In this document: positions 18,039 through 26,683 of the stretch, in pieces
Layout of the letters: the number at the start of each line of letters is the position of its first letter
Numbering within the stretch: the first letter of the stretch is position 1
DNA from: JBNKFQ01 sp050289385
GTDB lineage: Bacteria > Pseudomonadota > Gammaproteobacteria > Pseudomonadales > Porticoccaceae
NCBI GenBank assembly: GCA_050289385.1
Contig: JBNKFQ010000148.1
Location: 1 to 58,098 of the forward strand
Length of the DNA stretch: 58,098 nucleotides
Direction: 5' to 3'
Notes under the pieces: generated by a model
Seen by the model: only the letters and a program-made list of their open reading frames with translations
Database searches by the model: none
What the model was told of the DNA's origin: nothing
Translations under genes and position numbers: made by a program

Positions 18039-19250
18039 ATGAGACGTGTGGTTATTACTGGCATCGGCGTGGTTTCTCCATTGGGCAACGATCAGATAGC
18101 CGTTACCGAATCACTGAAAGCGGGCAAATCGGGCATTCGATTCATGGAAGAATACAGAGAACAAGGGCTGCGTAGCCAGATTGCAGGTCAGATCGATATG
18201 GATTTGAACGAACACATCGACCGCAAGGCTTTGCGGTTTATGGGTTCCTCCGCAGGCTACGCCTACGTCGCCATGGGCCAGGCCATCGAAAATGCCGGTC
18301 TTGCCAAAGATCAGGTTTCCAATGTTCGCACCGGTATCATCATGGGTTCCGGCGGTTTTTCCGGCGACAAGTTTCTTGAGGCCATTGATATCATGCGGGC
18401 AAAGAGCGTCAAGCGCATGGGGCCATACCGCATTACTCAAGTGATGGGCAGTACCGTGTCTGCCTGCCTTGCGACCCCCTATGAGATCAAGGGTGTGAAT
18501 TACTCCATTTCCTCGGCTTGCGCCACCAGTGCGCACTGCATTGGCGCGGCGGTGGAACAGATTCAGCTGGGCAAACAGGACATCGTCTTTGCCGGCGGCG
18601 GTGAAGAAGAACACTGGTCCATGGCTGCCATGTTCGACGCCATGGGCGCGTTGAGCTGCAAATACAACGACACTCCCGAAAAAGCGTCCCGTGCCTATGA
18701 CGCCGATCGCGATGGCTTTGTCATATCCTGTGGCGGCGGCTGTGTGGTTGTGGAAGAGCTGGAACACGCCCTTGCGCGTGGCGCCAATATCATTGCCGAA
18801 GTGGTGGGTTACGGCGCCAACTCCGATGGCTACGATATGGTGGCCCCTTCCGGTGAAGGTGGTGTGCGTTGCATGAGACAGGCTCTGGATACCGTTAATG
18901 GCAAGGTTGATTACATAAATACACACGGCACCAGCACACCGGCTGGTGATATTCCCGAACTTGAAGGCATCAGGGAGGTATTCGGGGACGACGCACCACA
19001 CATTAGCTCAACCAAGTCTCTTACCGGCCATTCCCTCGGCGCAGCGGGTGCACTTGAAGCGATATACAGCCTGTTGATGATGCAGAATAACTTTATTGCA
19101 GCTTCTGCCAATATCGAACATCTGGATGAAGCGGCGGCGGGCATGCCAATTGTTCTGGAACGCATCGATAACACCGAACTCAATACGGTTATGTCAAACA
19201 GCTTTGGTTTCGGTGGCACCAATGCGTCGCTGGTGTTCCAACGGTATTAA
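18039..19250 (+). CDS. fabB: 3-oxoacyl-ACP synthase I
   Basis: Condensing enzyme of fatty-acid elongation needed for unsaturated fatty acids. It is 403 residues from the ATG at 18039, opening MRRVVITGIGVVSPLGN. The nucleophile is Cys161 in SSACATSAHCIG, and the two catalytic histidines lie in NTHGTSTPAGD and KSLTGHSLGAAG. Closer similarity to E. coli FabB than FabF is seen in IDRKALRFMGSSAGYA. fabA, its usual partner, is not adjacent in this window. The terminator downstream is shared with ssb. Confidence 0.93.
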   Translation: MRRVVITGIGVVSPLGNDQIAVTESLKAGKSGIRFMEEYREQGLRSQIAGQIDMDLNEHIDRKALRFMGSSAGYAYVAMGQAIENAGLAKDQVSNVRTGIIMGSGGFSGDKFLEAIDIMRAKSVKRMGPYRITQVMGSTVSACLATPYEIKGVNYSISSACATSAHCIGAAVEQIQLGKQDIVFAGGGEEEHWSMAAMFDAMGALSCKYNDTPEKASRAYDADRDGFVISCGGGCVVVEELEHALARGANIIAEVVGYGANSDGYDMVAPSGEGGVRCMRQALDTVNGKVDYINTHGTSTPAGDIPELEGIREVFGDDAPHISSTKSLTGHSLGAAGALEAIYSLLMMQNNFIAASANIEHLDEAAAGMPIVLERIDNTELNTVMSNSFGFGGTNASLVFQRY

Positions 19251-19267
19251 CAATAACACCTGATTAA

Positions 19268-19290
19268 AAAGGCGTCCAATGGACGCCTTT
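19268..19290. terminator. Bidirectional terminator between fabB and ssb
   Basis: A perfect 10-bp stem, AAAGGCGTCC with GGACGCCTTT, around a three-base loop. It is preceded by A and followed by T runs. It serves the convergent fabB and ssb genes. Confidence 0.85.
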
Positions 19291-19317
19291 GATTGTCAAC
19301 AGACTCCCGCTATAAAA

Positions 19318-19821
19318 TCAAAACGGAATATCGTCATCAAAGCTGTCAAACCCGGCACCCTGGGATTGCGGCTGTGATTGTGGAGCGCCTTGCTGGGGAG
19401 GTTGATTCTGCTGAGCTGCCTGACCTTGCGGGGCAGACTGCTGATAAGATTGCGCAGGCCCACCTGCAAAATCCTGGCCCTGGCCACGACTGTCCAGCAT
19501 CTGCATCTCACTGGCAACAATTTCAGTAGTGTAGCGATCTTGCCCATCCTGCCCCTGCCACTTGCGGGTGCGCAAGGATCCCTCGACGTAAACCTTGCTG
19601 CCTTTCTTTAAATATTCACCCGCAATTTCAGCCAGACGATTAAAAAATACCACGCGATGCCATTCCGTTCGCTCCTGCGGCTGGCCAGTCTGCTTGTCTT
19701 TCCAGCTTTCCGATGTGGCAACGCTGAGGTTGGTTACCGCACCACCTGAAGGCATATAGCGGGTTTCCGGGTCCTGACCGCAGTTGCCGATAAGAATAAC
19801 TTTGTTAACGCCGCGAGCCAT
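19318..19821 (-). CDS. ssb: Single-stranded DNA-binding protein
   Basis: Tetrameric ssDNA-binding protein for replication, recombination and repair. It is 167 residues. The OB fold spans residues 1-110 and opens MARGVNKVILIGNCGQDPE, with the conserved TEWHRVVFFNRLAE. A glutamine/proline/glycine-rich linker follows, and the acidic tip FDSFDDDIPF recruits partner proteins. A perfect SOS box lies 45 bp upstream, so DNA-damage induction is expected. The neighbour upstream is the MFS gene, as in Pseudomonas. Confidence 0.97.
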   Translation of the reverse strand: MARGVNKVILIGNCGQDPETRYMPSGGAVTNLSVATSESWKDKQTGQPQERTEWHRVVFFNRLAEIAGEYLKKGSKVYVEGSLRTRKWQGQDGQDRYTTEIVASEMQMLDSRGQGQDFAGGPAQSYQQSAPQGQAAQQNQPPQQGAPQSQPQSQGAGFDSFDDDIPF

Positions 19822-19865
19822 AGTGTTCTCCTGATATCCGAGCTAATGATATGTGCATGCACTTC

Positions 19866-19881
19866 CTGTGCATATGTACAG
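19866..19881 (-). promoter_or_regulatory. LexA (SOS) box in front of ssb
   Basis: CTGTGCATATGTACAG is an exact match to CTGT-N8-ACAG. It lies in the 95-bp gap between the MFS stop and the ssb start, 45 bp before the ssb ATG, where LexA would block transcription of ssb. Confidence 0.75.
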
Positions 19882-19916
19882 CATAAATTATTGTACGCCG
19901 CCGTTCCGTTTTTTTG

Positions 19917-21275
19917 CTACTGCAAAAGGTACGGCCTGAGCCGCGTCCAGTCCACTTCTTTTTTATCAATTTTTGCGTATACCGACTGTTCGGTGTCAAC
20001 CACCACAACATCCTCCACACCCGGGATCGCCTCAAGTTCTGGCAAGTAGTCCCGATCCGCTCGATAACGCAACACAACCCCTGAAAGGGCCCGTGGCGTT
20101 TCCATGGAACACGCGATCAACAACCAGAGACCGGCCAAAAGCGCGAGGGTAATAAACAAGCCTTCAATGCCGATAGCCTCAAATGCCCAACCGCCCAGCA
20201 CACCACCGCTAAAGGCGCCGGCAAACTGGCTGGTAGAGTACACCCCCATAGCGGTGCCACGCGTACCAGCCGGTGCTGTTTTGCTGACCAGAGACGGCAG
20301 GCTCGCCTCCAGCAAATTGAAGGCCATAAAAAAACCAAATAACAGTACCAACGCTGCAGAACCGTGAGTGTAACTTTGCGAAAAACAGGCGAGGCTGGTC
20401 GCAGCCAGAAGTATCGCCCCCAAAAACACCCGTTTCATTTTACCGCTACGCTCGGCGAATACGATGGCGGGCAACATCGCAATAAAAGATCCACCCAGCA
20501 ACAAAAGATAGATCCACCAGTGGCTTGTGCGAGCGATGCCCAGCTGATTTTCAAGAATTTTCGGTATGGCCACAAATCCCGCCATCAGGATCAGGTGCAA
20601 TACAAAAATACCGAAATCAAGTTTTAATAAACGGCTGTCCCGCAATGATTGTCCGAGCATGGCCGGAACAGTTTGGCTTTCGCGATTGAGACGCTGCATC
20701 ACCTTCGGCGTTTTCACCTGACTCGCAGCCCAGACAAATCCCGTTAATCCCAACGCCGCTGTTACCCAAAACACCGCAGACAATCCACCGAAACCACTGA
20801 TCAGCGGCCCCATAATCATCGCCAGCAAAAACGTCATGCCAATGCTGGCACCGATAGAGGCCATGGCCTTGGTGCGATTCTGTTCGCGAGTGACATCTGC
20901 CACTAACGCCATCAGGGTACTGGCAATAGCACCTGTGCCCTGCAAAGCCCGACCAATAATCACCGTGTACGCGCTCTCTGCCAGTGCAGCAATCACACTG
21001 CCCGCGACGAAAACCAGCAAGCCGCCAAGAATCACCGGCTTGCGCCCTACCCGATCGGACACCAGCCCCAGGGGAATTTGCAGCAAGGCCTGTGTCAAGC
21101 CGTAGGCACCCAGCGCCACCCCCAGCAGCAATGGCGTTGAACTCGTGTAGTCTTCAAAGTAAAGCGCCAGTACCGGCAACACCATAAAAAGGCCGAGCAT
21201 ACGCAGGGCATACAATCCGGCAATGGAGAATACGTCGCGACGCTCCGCAGCACTAAAATGAAACGAATCTTTCAA
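19917..21275 (-). CDS. Major facilitator superfamily transporter (ssb/uvrA-linked type)
   Basis: About 12 transmembrane segments in 452 residues, followed by a soluble C-terminal tail of some 65 residues (ALSGVVLRYRADRDYLPELE onward). The MFS signature LVSDRVGRKPVI lies between helices 2 and 3. The start is uncertain. The frame is open to 21485, but residues there are not membrane-like. I prefer a TTG at 21275 with AAGAG upstream, shortly before the family-like AAERRDVFSIAGLYALRML. The same transporter type sits between ssb and uvrA in Pseudomonas. The substrate is unknown; a drug-efflux-like role is the common annotation. Confidence 0.85.
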   Translation of the reverse strand: MKDSFHFSAAERRDVFSIAGLYALRMLGLFMVLPVLALYFEDYTSSTPLLLGVALGAYGLTQALLQIPLGLVSDRVGRKPVILGGLLVFVAGSVIAALAESAYTVIIGRALQGTGAIASTLMALVADVTREQNRTKAMASIGASIGMTFLLAMIMGPLISGFGGLSAVFWVTAALGLTGFVWAASQVKTPKVMQRLNRESQTVPAMLGQSLRDSRLLKLDFGIFVLHLILMAGFVAIPKILENQLGIARTSHWWIYLLLLGGSFIAMLPAIVFAERSGKMKRVFLGAILLAATSLACFSQSYTHGSAALVLLFGFFMAFNLLEASLPSLVSKTAPAGTRGTAMGVYSTSQFAGAFSGGVLGGWAFEAIGIEGLFITLALLAGLWLLIACSMETPRALSGVVLRYRADRDYLPELEAIPGVEDVVVVDTEQSVYAKIDKKEVDWTRLRPYLLQ

Positions 21276-21499
21276 TATCAGATCTCTTGCAAAACGTTCT
21301 CTGGAACACAGGTCGTTAAAATACGAGAACAAGGAACTGCGGTGGCCAGGCCCTGGCAGCAAAGGCGCATATGGTATCAGAATCCGTGCACGCACCGAAG
21401 TACAATCCTGTTTCGGCGATTGATGAAAACCGAAGTCAAATTGCTTTGAGATCAAAGCTTTGTTAGGGTATCGCACTGTAAACAAAATGCAGCGCCCCT

Positions 21500-21943
21500 A
21501 TGCTCAATGATGCCACATTGTTGCCTGGAGCCTTGTTGGTTATTGCCGTTTTACTGTATCCGGCCATAGTCCTTTCAAGCCCTGTACAAGAGTTGACAGT
21601 GAACACAACAGTTGCCAGGGAAGGGTATGTAACCTTGAAATGGAACGACAGCGGTAGCAGCAATTCTTCCGTAAACCTGCAAATCGCAAACGATCCGGGT
21701 TTCCGCTCCCTGGTGCGTAACCTGACTCTGCGGGCACAACATCAAATACACCTGAGTGGTCTCGAAAACGGCGTCTTCTACGCACGGCTAGTCAATCAAC
21801 AGGGGCAAGTTCTGTCCTCCACCGCCCACTGGGAAGTTAAACACCGCAGTCTGCAAACGGCGTGGTTGCTTTTTTCGATTGGCCTGTTTTTATTTAGTCT
21901 TCTATTATTTTTTGCCTTTCGCTACACTCGCCCAACCAAATAG
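21500..21943 (+). CDS. Exported FN3-like protein with C-terminal membrane anchor
   Basis: 147 residues. The N-terminal hydrophobic stretch (residues 9-25) looks like a signal peptide. Residues about 30-112 form a beta-rich domain with fibronectin-type-III flavour (YVTLKWNDSGSS, LSGLENGVFYARLVNQQGQ). A transmembrane helix at 118-138 and a short cytoplasmic tail (RYTRPTK) follow. The predicted topology is a periplasmic domain anchored at its C-terminus. It precedes the symporter by 8 bp, so it is probably an accessory or sensing subunit for it. No family name can be given. It is the first gene of the inserted cluster. Confidence 0.7.
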   Translation: MLNDATLLPGALLVIAVLLYPAIVLSSPVQELTVNTTVAREGYVTLKWNDSGSSNSSVNLQIANDPGFRSLVRNLTLRAQHQIHLSGLENGVFYARLVNQQGQVLSSTAHWEVKHRSLQTAWLLFSIGLFLFSLLLFFAFRYTRPTK

Positions 21944-21951
21944 TACCTGTC

Positions 21952-23376
21952 ATGATTTCTGCCCGAATACCGTCTCAAACCGCTCTGCTTGTTCTCGTTG
22001 GATTTGGCATTATCTGGGTGGCCTTTGGCTGGTGGCTCGGCAGACGCAACAAGACGGTAGACGATTTTATGCTGGCGGGCAGAAACGTCGGCCTGGCGCT
22101 CGCGTCTGCAACCGCCATGGCAACCTGGATTACCAGCAATACAACCCTTGTGGCGCCACAACTCACCTACCAGTTCGGAGTGTGGGGCATGGTCGGCTAC
22201 TCAATGGCCGCACTGGGCCTGATTTTGTTTGCCCCCATGGCCAAACGCATAAAAAAACTGATGCCATCGGGCTATACCTGCGGCGACTTTATTCGAGTGC
22301 GTTACGGTAAAATAGCCTGGTATGTATTTTTAGCGGTTTCTTTTTTCTACGCTCTGGGATGGCTGGTCAGCCTGGGAATGGCCGGAGGCATATTGTTGCA
22401 AGCCCTGAGTGGTCTCGATTATCACGTGGGCATGACAGCAATTCTCGCTATTTGCGTAGGATATACCTTGCTGGGTGGTCTGCGCGCAGTAATCGCTACA
22501 GACTTTATTCAAACGCTGATTATTTTGTTTGGCGTGGTATTTATCGGTTACATATGCTGGCGCGATATCGGTCTCACCACAATATATGAAGATGTTCTCG
22601 ACCGGCAACCACAGTTGCTTGATCTCTTGTTTCCGGCAGCGATTATGTTTTTGTTCAATAACATCTTTTTCGGTATCGGCGAAATTTTTCATTCCAATGT
22701 ATGGTGGTCACGTGCCTTTGCATTTGGCGAAGGCATTGGCAAGCGCGCTTATCTGATTGCCGGTCTTTTATGGCTACCGATTCCGATTGTCACAGGCTTT
22801 ATTGCTCTGGCAGCGCTGACGCTTGATATTTATCCACCCAGCCCGGACATGATAGGGCCGCTGGTCGCAGCCAAGCTGCTGGGCAGTATGGGCGCAATAT
22901 TCGTCTTTATTGTGGTTTTTTCTGCACTTGCATCCAGCCTTGACTCATTGCTGGCAGCCACCAGCGACCTGCTGACAGAAGATGTGTACGGTAACCTGCT
23001 GTTTCCCGACAGCAGCAAACAAACACTGCATAAAGTCAGCAAAATTGTTATTTGCGGCCTCGGTATTTTGACATGGATATTATGCCTGCCCAGACTGGCT
23101 ACACTGGGTGAACTGCTCAACTTTACCGGGGCATTCGTTGCCAGCACTATCTGGCCCATCACCTTTGGGCTCTATCGCAGTCGTCTGGCCGGGGGTTATG
23201 CGGCAGCTGCCATGATACTCGGTACCGCCTGCGGCCTGGTAGCTTATGTGTATATAGGATTTTACGTAGCGGCATTAACCTCGTGTGCAGTTTCCCTGCT
23301 GGTATGCGCATTTGGCCTGATGTCCAAAGACGCCAACTTTGACTGGCAAAACCTGGAGAAAACCGGTGATCATTGA
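21952..23376 (+). CDS. Sodium:solute symporter (SSS family)
   Basis: 474 residues with about 13 transmembrane segments. Early signatures are WWLGRRNKTVDDFMLAGRNV and MATWITSNTTLVAPQLTYQF. A YTLLGGLRAVIATDFIQTLI stretch is typical of helix 5-6 in PutP-like carriers. It would bring in an organic solute with Na+. The substrate is not visible from sequence. Its position between the FN3-like protein and the carbamoyltransferase suggests a ureido amino acid, an amide or a related compatible solute. Its last 11 bases overlap the start of a 40-residue membrane peptide. Confidence 0.85.
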   Translation: MISARIPSQTALLVLVGFGIIWVAFGWWLGRRNKTVDDFMLAGRNVGLALASATAMATWITSNTTLVAPQLTYQFGVWGMVGYSMAALGLILFAPMAKRIKKLMPSGYTCGDFIRVRYGKIAWYVFLAVSFFYALGWLVSLGMAGGILLQALSGLDYHVGMTAILAICVGYTLLGGLRAVIATDFIQTLIILFGVVFIGYICWRDIGLTTIYEDVLDRQPQLLDLLFPAAIMFLFNNIFFGIGEIFHSNVWWSRAFAFGEGIGKRAYLIAGLLWLPIPIVTGFIALAALTLDIYPPSPDMIGPLVAAKLLGSMGAIFVFIVVFSALASSLDSLLAATSDLLTEDVYGNLLFPDSSKQTLHKVSKIVICGLGILTWILCLPRLATLGELLNFTGAFVASTIWPITFGLYRSRLAGGYAAAAMILGTACGLVAYVYIGFYVAALTSCAVSLLVCAFGLMSKDANFDWQNLEKTGDH

Positions 23377-23488
23377 GTTTTCCATATTCAACGCGCTGAT
23401 AACGGTGGCGCTCATCATAACCTGTTTGTCGCCGTGGATTTTACTGATCTTGCTAATCAGAGATTGGAGAAGAGATAACATATGGTAA
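23366..23488 (+). CDS. 40-residue single-helix membrane peptide overlapping both neighbours
   Basis: The frame starts at GTG 23366 with GGAG 7 bases upstream and ends at TAA 23488. It overlaps the symporter stop by 11 bases and the carbamoyltransferase start by 7. The product opens (M)IIEFSIFNALITVALIIT, is almost entirely hydrophobic to residue 31, and ends in a charged RDWRRDNIW. This fits a one-pass membrane subunit with a basic cytoplasmic tail, comparable in style to small transporter subunits such as KdpF. It is below usual size cut-offs and is easily missed. No homologue is known to me. Confidence 0.6.
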   Translation: MIIEFSIFNALITVALIITCLSPWILLILLIRDWRRDNIW

Positions 23489-24561
23489 CGTCATTTGATG
23501 AAAAAGCAGTGGTATTTAACCGGGATACGCCTGATGTTTACGGTGACACTCACCCCAAAGCCCTGTTAAAAGCCATACAGGAAGACGGCGATCACCTGAA
23601 GAAACTGGCGTCCCAGCATATCGTATCTTCAGACCAGTTTGACCGCGAAGTGTTACTGCAGTTATTTCGCCTGGCGGCAAAATACGAGAGTAACCCCGAT
23701 CGCTACAATACGCCGCTGCAGGGAAAGATTCTGATCAGTGCCTTTTATGAACCCAGTACTCGAACCAGATTATCATTTGAAAGTGCATGGCACCGGCTGG
23801 GCGGCGATATTATGTCTATTACAGATCGCTCAACTACCGGTATAGCCAAGGGAGAGTCGCTGGCAGATGTTGGCGAAATGTTTAATAACTACGGCGACTG
23901 TGTAGTATTGCGCGACATTAATTCCTCTTCTGTTCACGAAATGATGGAAAACTTGCGCATACCCATTATCAATGCAGGCAACGGGCTTGATGAGCACCCC
24001 ACTCAGGCACTGGCCGACCTCTACACTATATTCAAATGGCGCCCCAAATTACTGAATGCAAAAGAAGCCAAAGATGAACCAATCAGAATTGGCGTTATCG
24101 GCATTCCCAATAAAATGCGCACCGTGCGCAGCCTTCTGAAAGTGCTGTCCATATTCCCGGAAATAATTGCAGAAATTGTGGTAATACACGACAACGAGAA
24201 GGACAAAATTTTTGATCCGGGCCAACGCGAACAGCTCGAAGAAGCCGGCCTCAATGTGCGAACCAGTACCAAACTCAATCAACATTTGCCCGAGCTGGAC
24301 GTGGTATATATCAATGCCATTGCCTGGGTTGGCAACAGCTTTGAGTCCTTTGGAGACGGCATTGCACTCTCCAAATCCTCGCCCCTGAAAGAAAACGCAA
24401 TCATCATGCACCCTCTGGCTCGCGGAGACGAGTTATCCGCCGATTTGGACAAGAGTTCGCACAACTGGTATTTCTCCCAGGCTCGCGGAGCTGTATTTTT
24501 GCGCATGGCGCTATTAACTTGTATGTGTGAGCGCACCGAACGGGTAATGGATGTGATTTAA
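23482..24561 (+). CDS. Aspartate/ornithine carbamoyltransferase family enzyme, substrate probably not aspartate
   Basis: 359 residues. The carbamoyl-phosphate site is intact: PSTRTR at 91-96, the loop lysine at 123 (GIAKGES), Arg144, HPTQALADL at 172-180 and HPLARGDE at 310-317. Arg213 (RTVRSLL) matches the ATCase arginine that contacts the aspartate carboxylates. The ATCase segment with the second aspartate-binding arginine and glutamine (TRVQ-type) is replaced by NAIAWVGN at 278-285, and there is an N-terminal extension of about 50 residues. The enzyme should therefore carbamoylate a different amine, possibly an amide-bearing amino acid. Its partner is the amidotransferase 78 bp downstream. 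It is not the housekeeping pyrB by context. Confidence 0.8.
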   Translation: MVTSFDEKAVVFNRDTPDVYGDTHPKALLKAIQEDGDHLKKLASQHIVSSDQFDREVLLQLFRLAAKYESNPDRYNTPLQGKILISAFYEPSTRTRLSFESAWHRLGGDIMSITDRSTTGIAKGESLADVGEMFNNYGDCVVLRDINSSSVHEMMENLRIPIINAGNGLDEHPTQALADLYTIFKWRPKLLNAKEAKDEPIRIGVIGIPNKMRTVRSLLKVLSIFPEIIAEIVVIHDNEKDKIFDPGQREQLEEAGLNVRTSTKLNQHLPELDVVYINAIAWVGNSFESFGDGIALSKSSPLKENAIIMHPLARGDELSADLDKSSHNWYFSQARGAVFLRMALLTCMCERTERVMDVI

Positions 24562-24639
24562 CTCGCAACATTCACGGCAACACAAATATTTTCCAACAGC
24601 GCATGTATTTATGCGTTATCAAAAATCCAGGAGAGATTT

Positions 24640-26667
24640 ATGTGTGGTATTGCCGGTGTCTTTCACCGCAACCGGTATCATCCCGTCGACGCCCAATTGC
24701 TGATCAATATGGCCGCTATTCAATCGCATCGCGGCCCCGATAATTTTGGTTACGCCAATCCCGACGGGCTGGGAATGGGAATGAGCCACGCACGCCTTTC
24801 CATTATTGATCTGAATGAAGAACGCGGCCGCCAGCCCCATGTTTCACAAAATAAAAACTACTGGCTGGTTCACAACGGCGAATTTTATGATTTTCAGCGA
24901 ATTCGAGCCAACCTGGTGGCCACCGGCTCACACTTTGCCAGCAAAAGCGACTCGGAAATTATTTTACATTTATACCCTCGCTATGGCCTTGAAAAAACGC
25001 TTGAATACCTGCGCGGTGAGTTTGCCTTTTCATTGTATTACAAGAGTGAGGACTGTCTTTACCTGGTGCGCGACCGGTTCGGCATTAAACCCCTGTACTG
25101 GACAGAAACAAACGACGGGGTGGTTTTTGGCTCAGAGCTAAAAGTGCTTTTTGCCCACCCGGGGGTCCAGCGCAAACTCTCTGCTGAAGGAACTTATCAT
25201 CAATTAATACAAGTTATGGTGCCGGGCACCACCGCATTTGAGGGTATACACCAGGTTCCTCCCGGTCATATGATCAAGATCCAGCGTCACGAGGGGCAAC
25301 TAACCATCACGCCGCAAAAATATTGGGACATCAATTTTCCAGTGGCTGGCGAATATGTTAACCACCACGATGAAAATTATTACATCGAGGGTGTGCGCGA
25401 GCACTTGCAGGAAGCTGTTCAGCTGCGACTGAATGCCGACGTTCCCGTAGGATGTTATCTTTCCGGCGGCATCGACTCCTGTTCAATACTGGGGTTGTCA
25501 GCCGCCATTCGCCAGGATCCGGTCAAGGCTTTTACCATAGGTTTCGATAGCAGCGATTACGATGAAACTCCCATCGCCCGGGAAATGGCGGAATTGACCA
25601 ATGCCGATCAACTGGTGTTGTCACTGACCGCTGAGCATCTGTACCAAAACTTTGCTCGCACTATCTGGCACACGGAACGCACCGTTTATAACACACTGGC
25701 AGTCGCCAAATTATTAATGAGCCAGGCAGTCAACCAGAATAACTACAAAGTTGTGCTCACCGGCGAAGGCTCCGACGAATTGTTTGCCGGCTACCCGGCA
25801 TTCCGAAAGGATATGTTCCTGTATGGCCTTGACGACCTGCCCGCCACCCTGCGCAGTGAATGGCAGGACAGCCTGGAGGCCAGCAACCAACTGTTTCGGG
25901 GCGCGATGTTACCGCGCGAGGATTTTAATTCGCCAGCCATGAACAACGTTGTCGGGTTCACACCCAGTTGCCTGCAAAACTGGTTGCACTGCCATCAGTA
26001 TGCCATGCCTTTGCTAAATCCCGAACACCGTCAGGCGCTGCAAGATTATGATGCCGGCGCCGCCATCGCCGAAACATTTGACCGCAACCAACTCGAAGGT
26101 CGGCACCCGCTGGACAAAGCCCAGTACGTATGGATCAAAACCATGCTGGAAGGCCAGATTTTAACCTGGGGCGGCGACCGCGTGGACATGGCAAACTCCA
26201 TGGAAGCCCGCCCTCCCTTTCTCGACCATCATCTGGCCCGTTTTGCCACTGAGGTTCCACCACAACTGAGAATCAAGGGCTCAACAGAGAAATATGTATT
26301 GCGTGAAGCAATGAAGGGCTTGCTGCCGGAGACCCTCTACAAACGACAAAAGTTTGCTTTTATGGCCCCCCCAGCCCATACCGACCAAAAGAAATGGCAA
26401 CTGATGACAGGCTTGATGCGCGAACATGTCAGCAAAGACAAGGTCGAGGCCTGTGGCATGCTCGACTACAGTGCCGTGCAAAGCCTGCTTGATCAACACG
26501 AAGATCCCGCGATGGACCGAGAAACCAAGGTTCAACTTGATGCAGTGATCAATCACATCCTTGGCGTGCAATTATTGCACGAGCATTTTGTTGCACAAGA
26601 TATACCACAACTGGCCGCTGAGCGCGCTCGTGAATTAAATTGGTACGCTGAAACCAAAGCTGGCTGA
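24640..26667 (+). CDS. Asparagine-synthase-like glutamine amidotransferase (AsnB/AsnO class)
   Basis: 675 residues, longer than E. coli AsnB (554). The N-terminal Ntn glutaminase has the nucleophile Cys2 (MCGIAGVF), Arg52, Asn79-Gly-Glu81 and Asp104, so ammonia release from glutamine is intact. The synthase domain has the PP-loop SGGIDS at 275-280, which adenylates a carboxylate for amidation, then FTIGFDSSDYDE and LTGEGSDELFAGYPAF. Relatives include asparagine synthase and AsnO of N-acetylglutaminylglutamine amide synthesis, so the acceptor need not be aspartate. Pairing with a carbamoyltransferase suggests it amidates a carbamoylated amino acid, which is inference. Confidence 0.85.
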   Translation: MCGIAGVFHRNRYHPVDAQLLINMAAIQSHRGPDNFGYANPDGLGMGMSHARLSIIDLNEERGRQPHVSQNKNYWLVHNGEFYDFQRIRANLVATGSHFASKSDSEIILHLYPRYGLEKTLEYLRGEFAFSLYYKSEDCLYLVRDRFGIKPLYWTETNDGVVFGSELKVLFAHPGVQRKLSAEGTYHQLIQVMVPGTTAFEGIHQVPPGHMIKIQRHEGQLTITPQKYWDINFPVAGEYVNHHDENYYIEGVREHLQEAVQLRLNADVPVGCYLSGGIDSCSILGLSAAIRQDPVKAFTIGFDSSDYDETPIAREMAELTNADQLVLSLTAEHLYQNFARTIWHTERTVYNTLAVAKLLMSQAVNQNNYKVVLTGEGSDELFAGYPAFRKDMFLYGLDDLPATLRSEWQDSLEASNQLFRGAMLPREDFNSPAMNNVVGFTPSCLQNWLHCHQYAMPLLNPEHRQALQDYDAGAAIAETFDRNQLEGRHPLDKAQYVWIKTMLEGQILTWGGDRVDMANSMEARPPFLDHHLARFATEVPPQLRIKGSTEKYVLREAMKGLLPETLYKRQKFAFMAPPAHTDQKKWQLMTGLMREHVSKDKVEACGMLDYSAVQSLLDQHEDPAMDRETKVQLDAVINHILGVQLLHEHFVAQDIPQLAAERARELNWYAETKAG

Positions 26668-26683
26668 CTTTATCCAGAGTTCG

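Noticed and set aside
18111..19001. 296-codon frame antisense to fabB
   Set aside because: Complement of a conserved condensing enzyme. No ribosome-binding site and no family resemblance.
23482..24561. Assignment as housekeeping pyrB
   Set aside because: The aspartate-binding loop is replaced, the N-terminus is extended, no pyrC or pyrI is nearby and the neighbours are a transporter and an amidotransferase.
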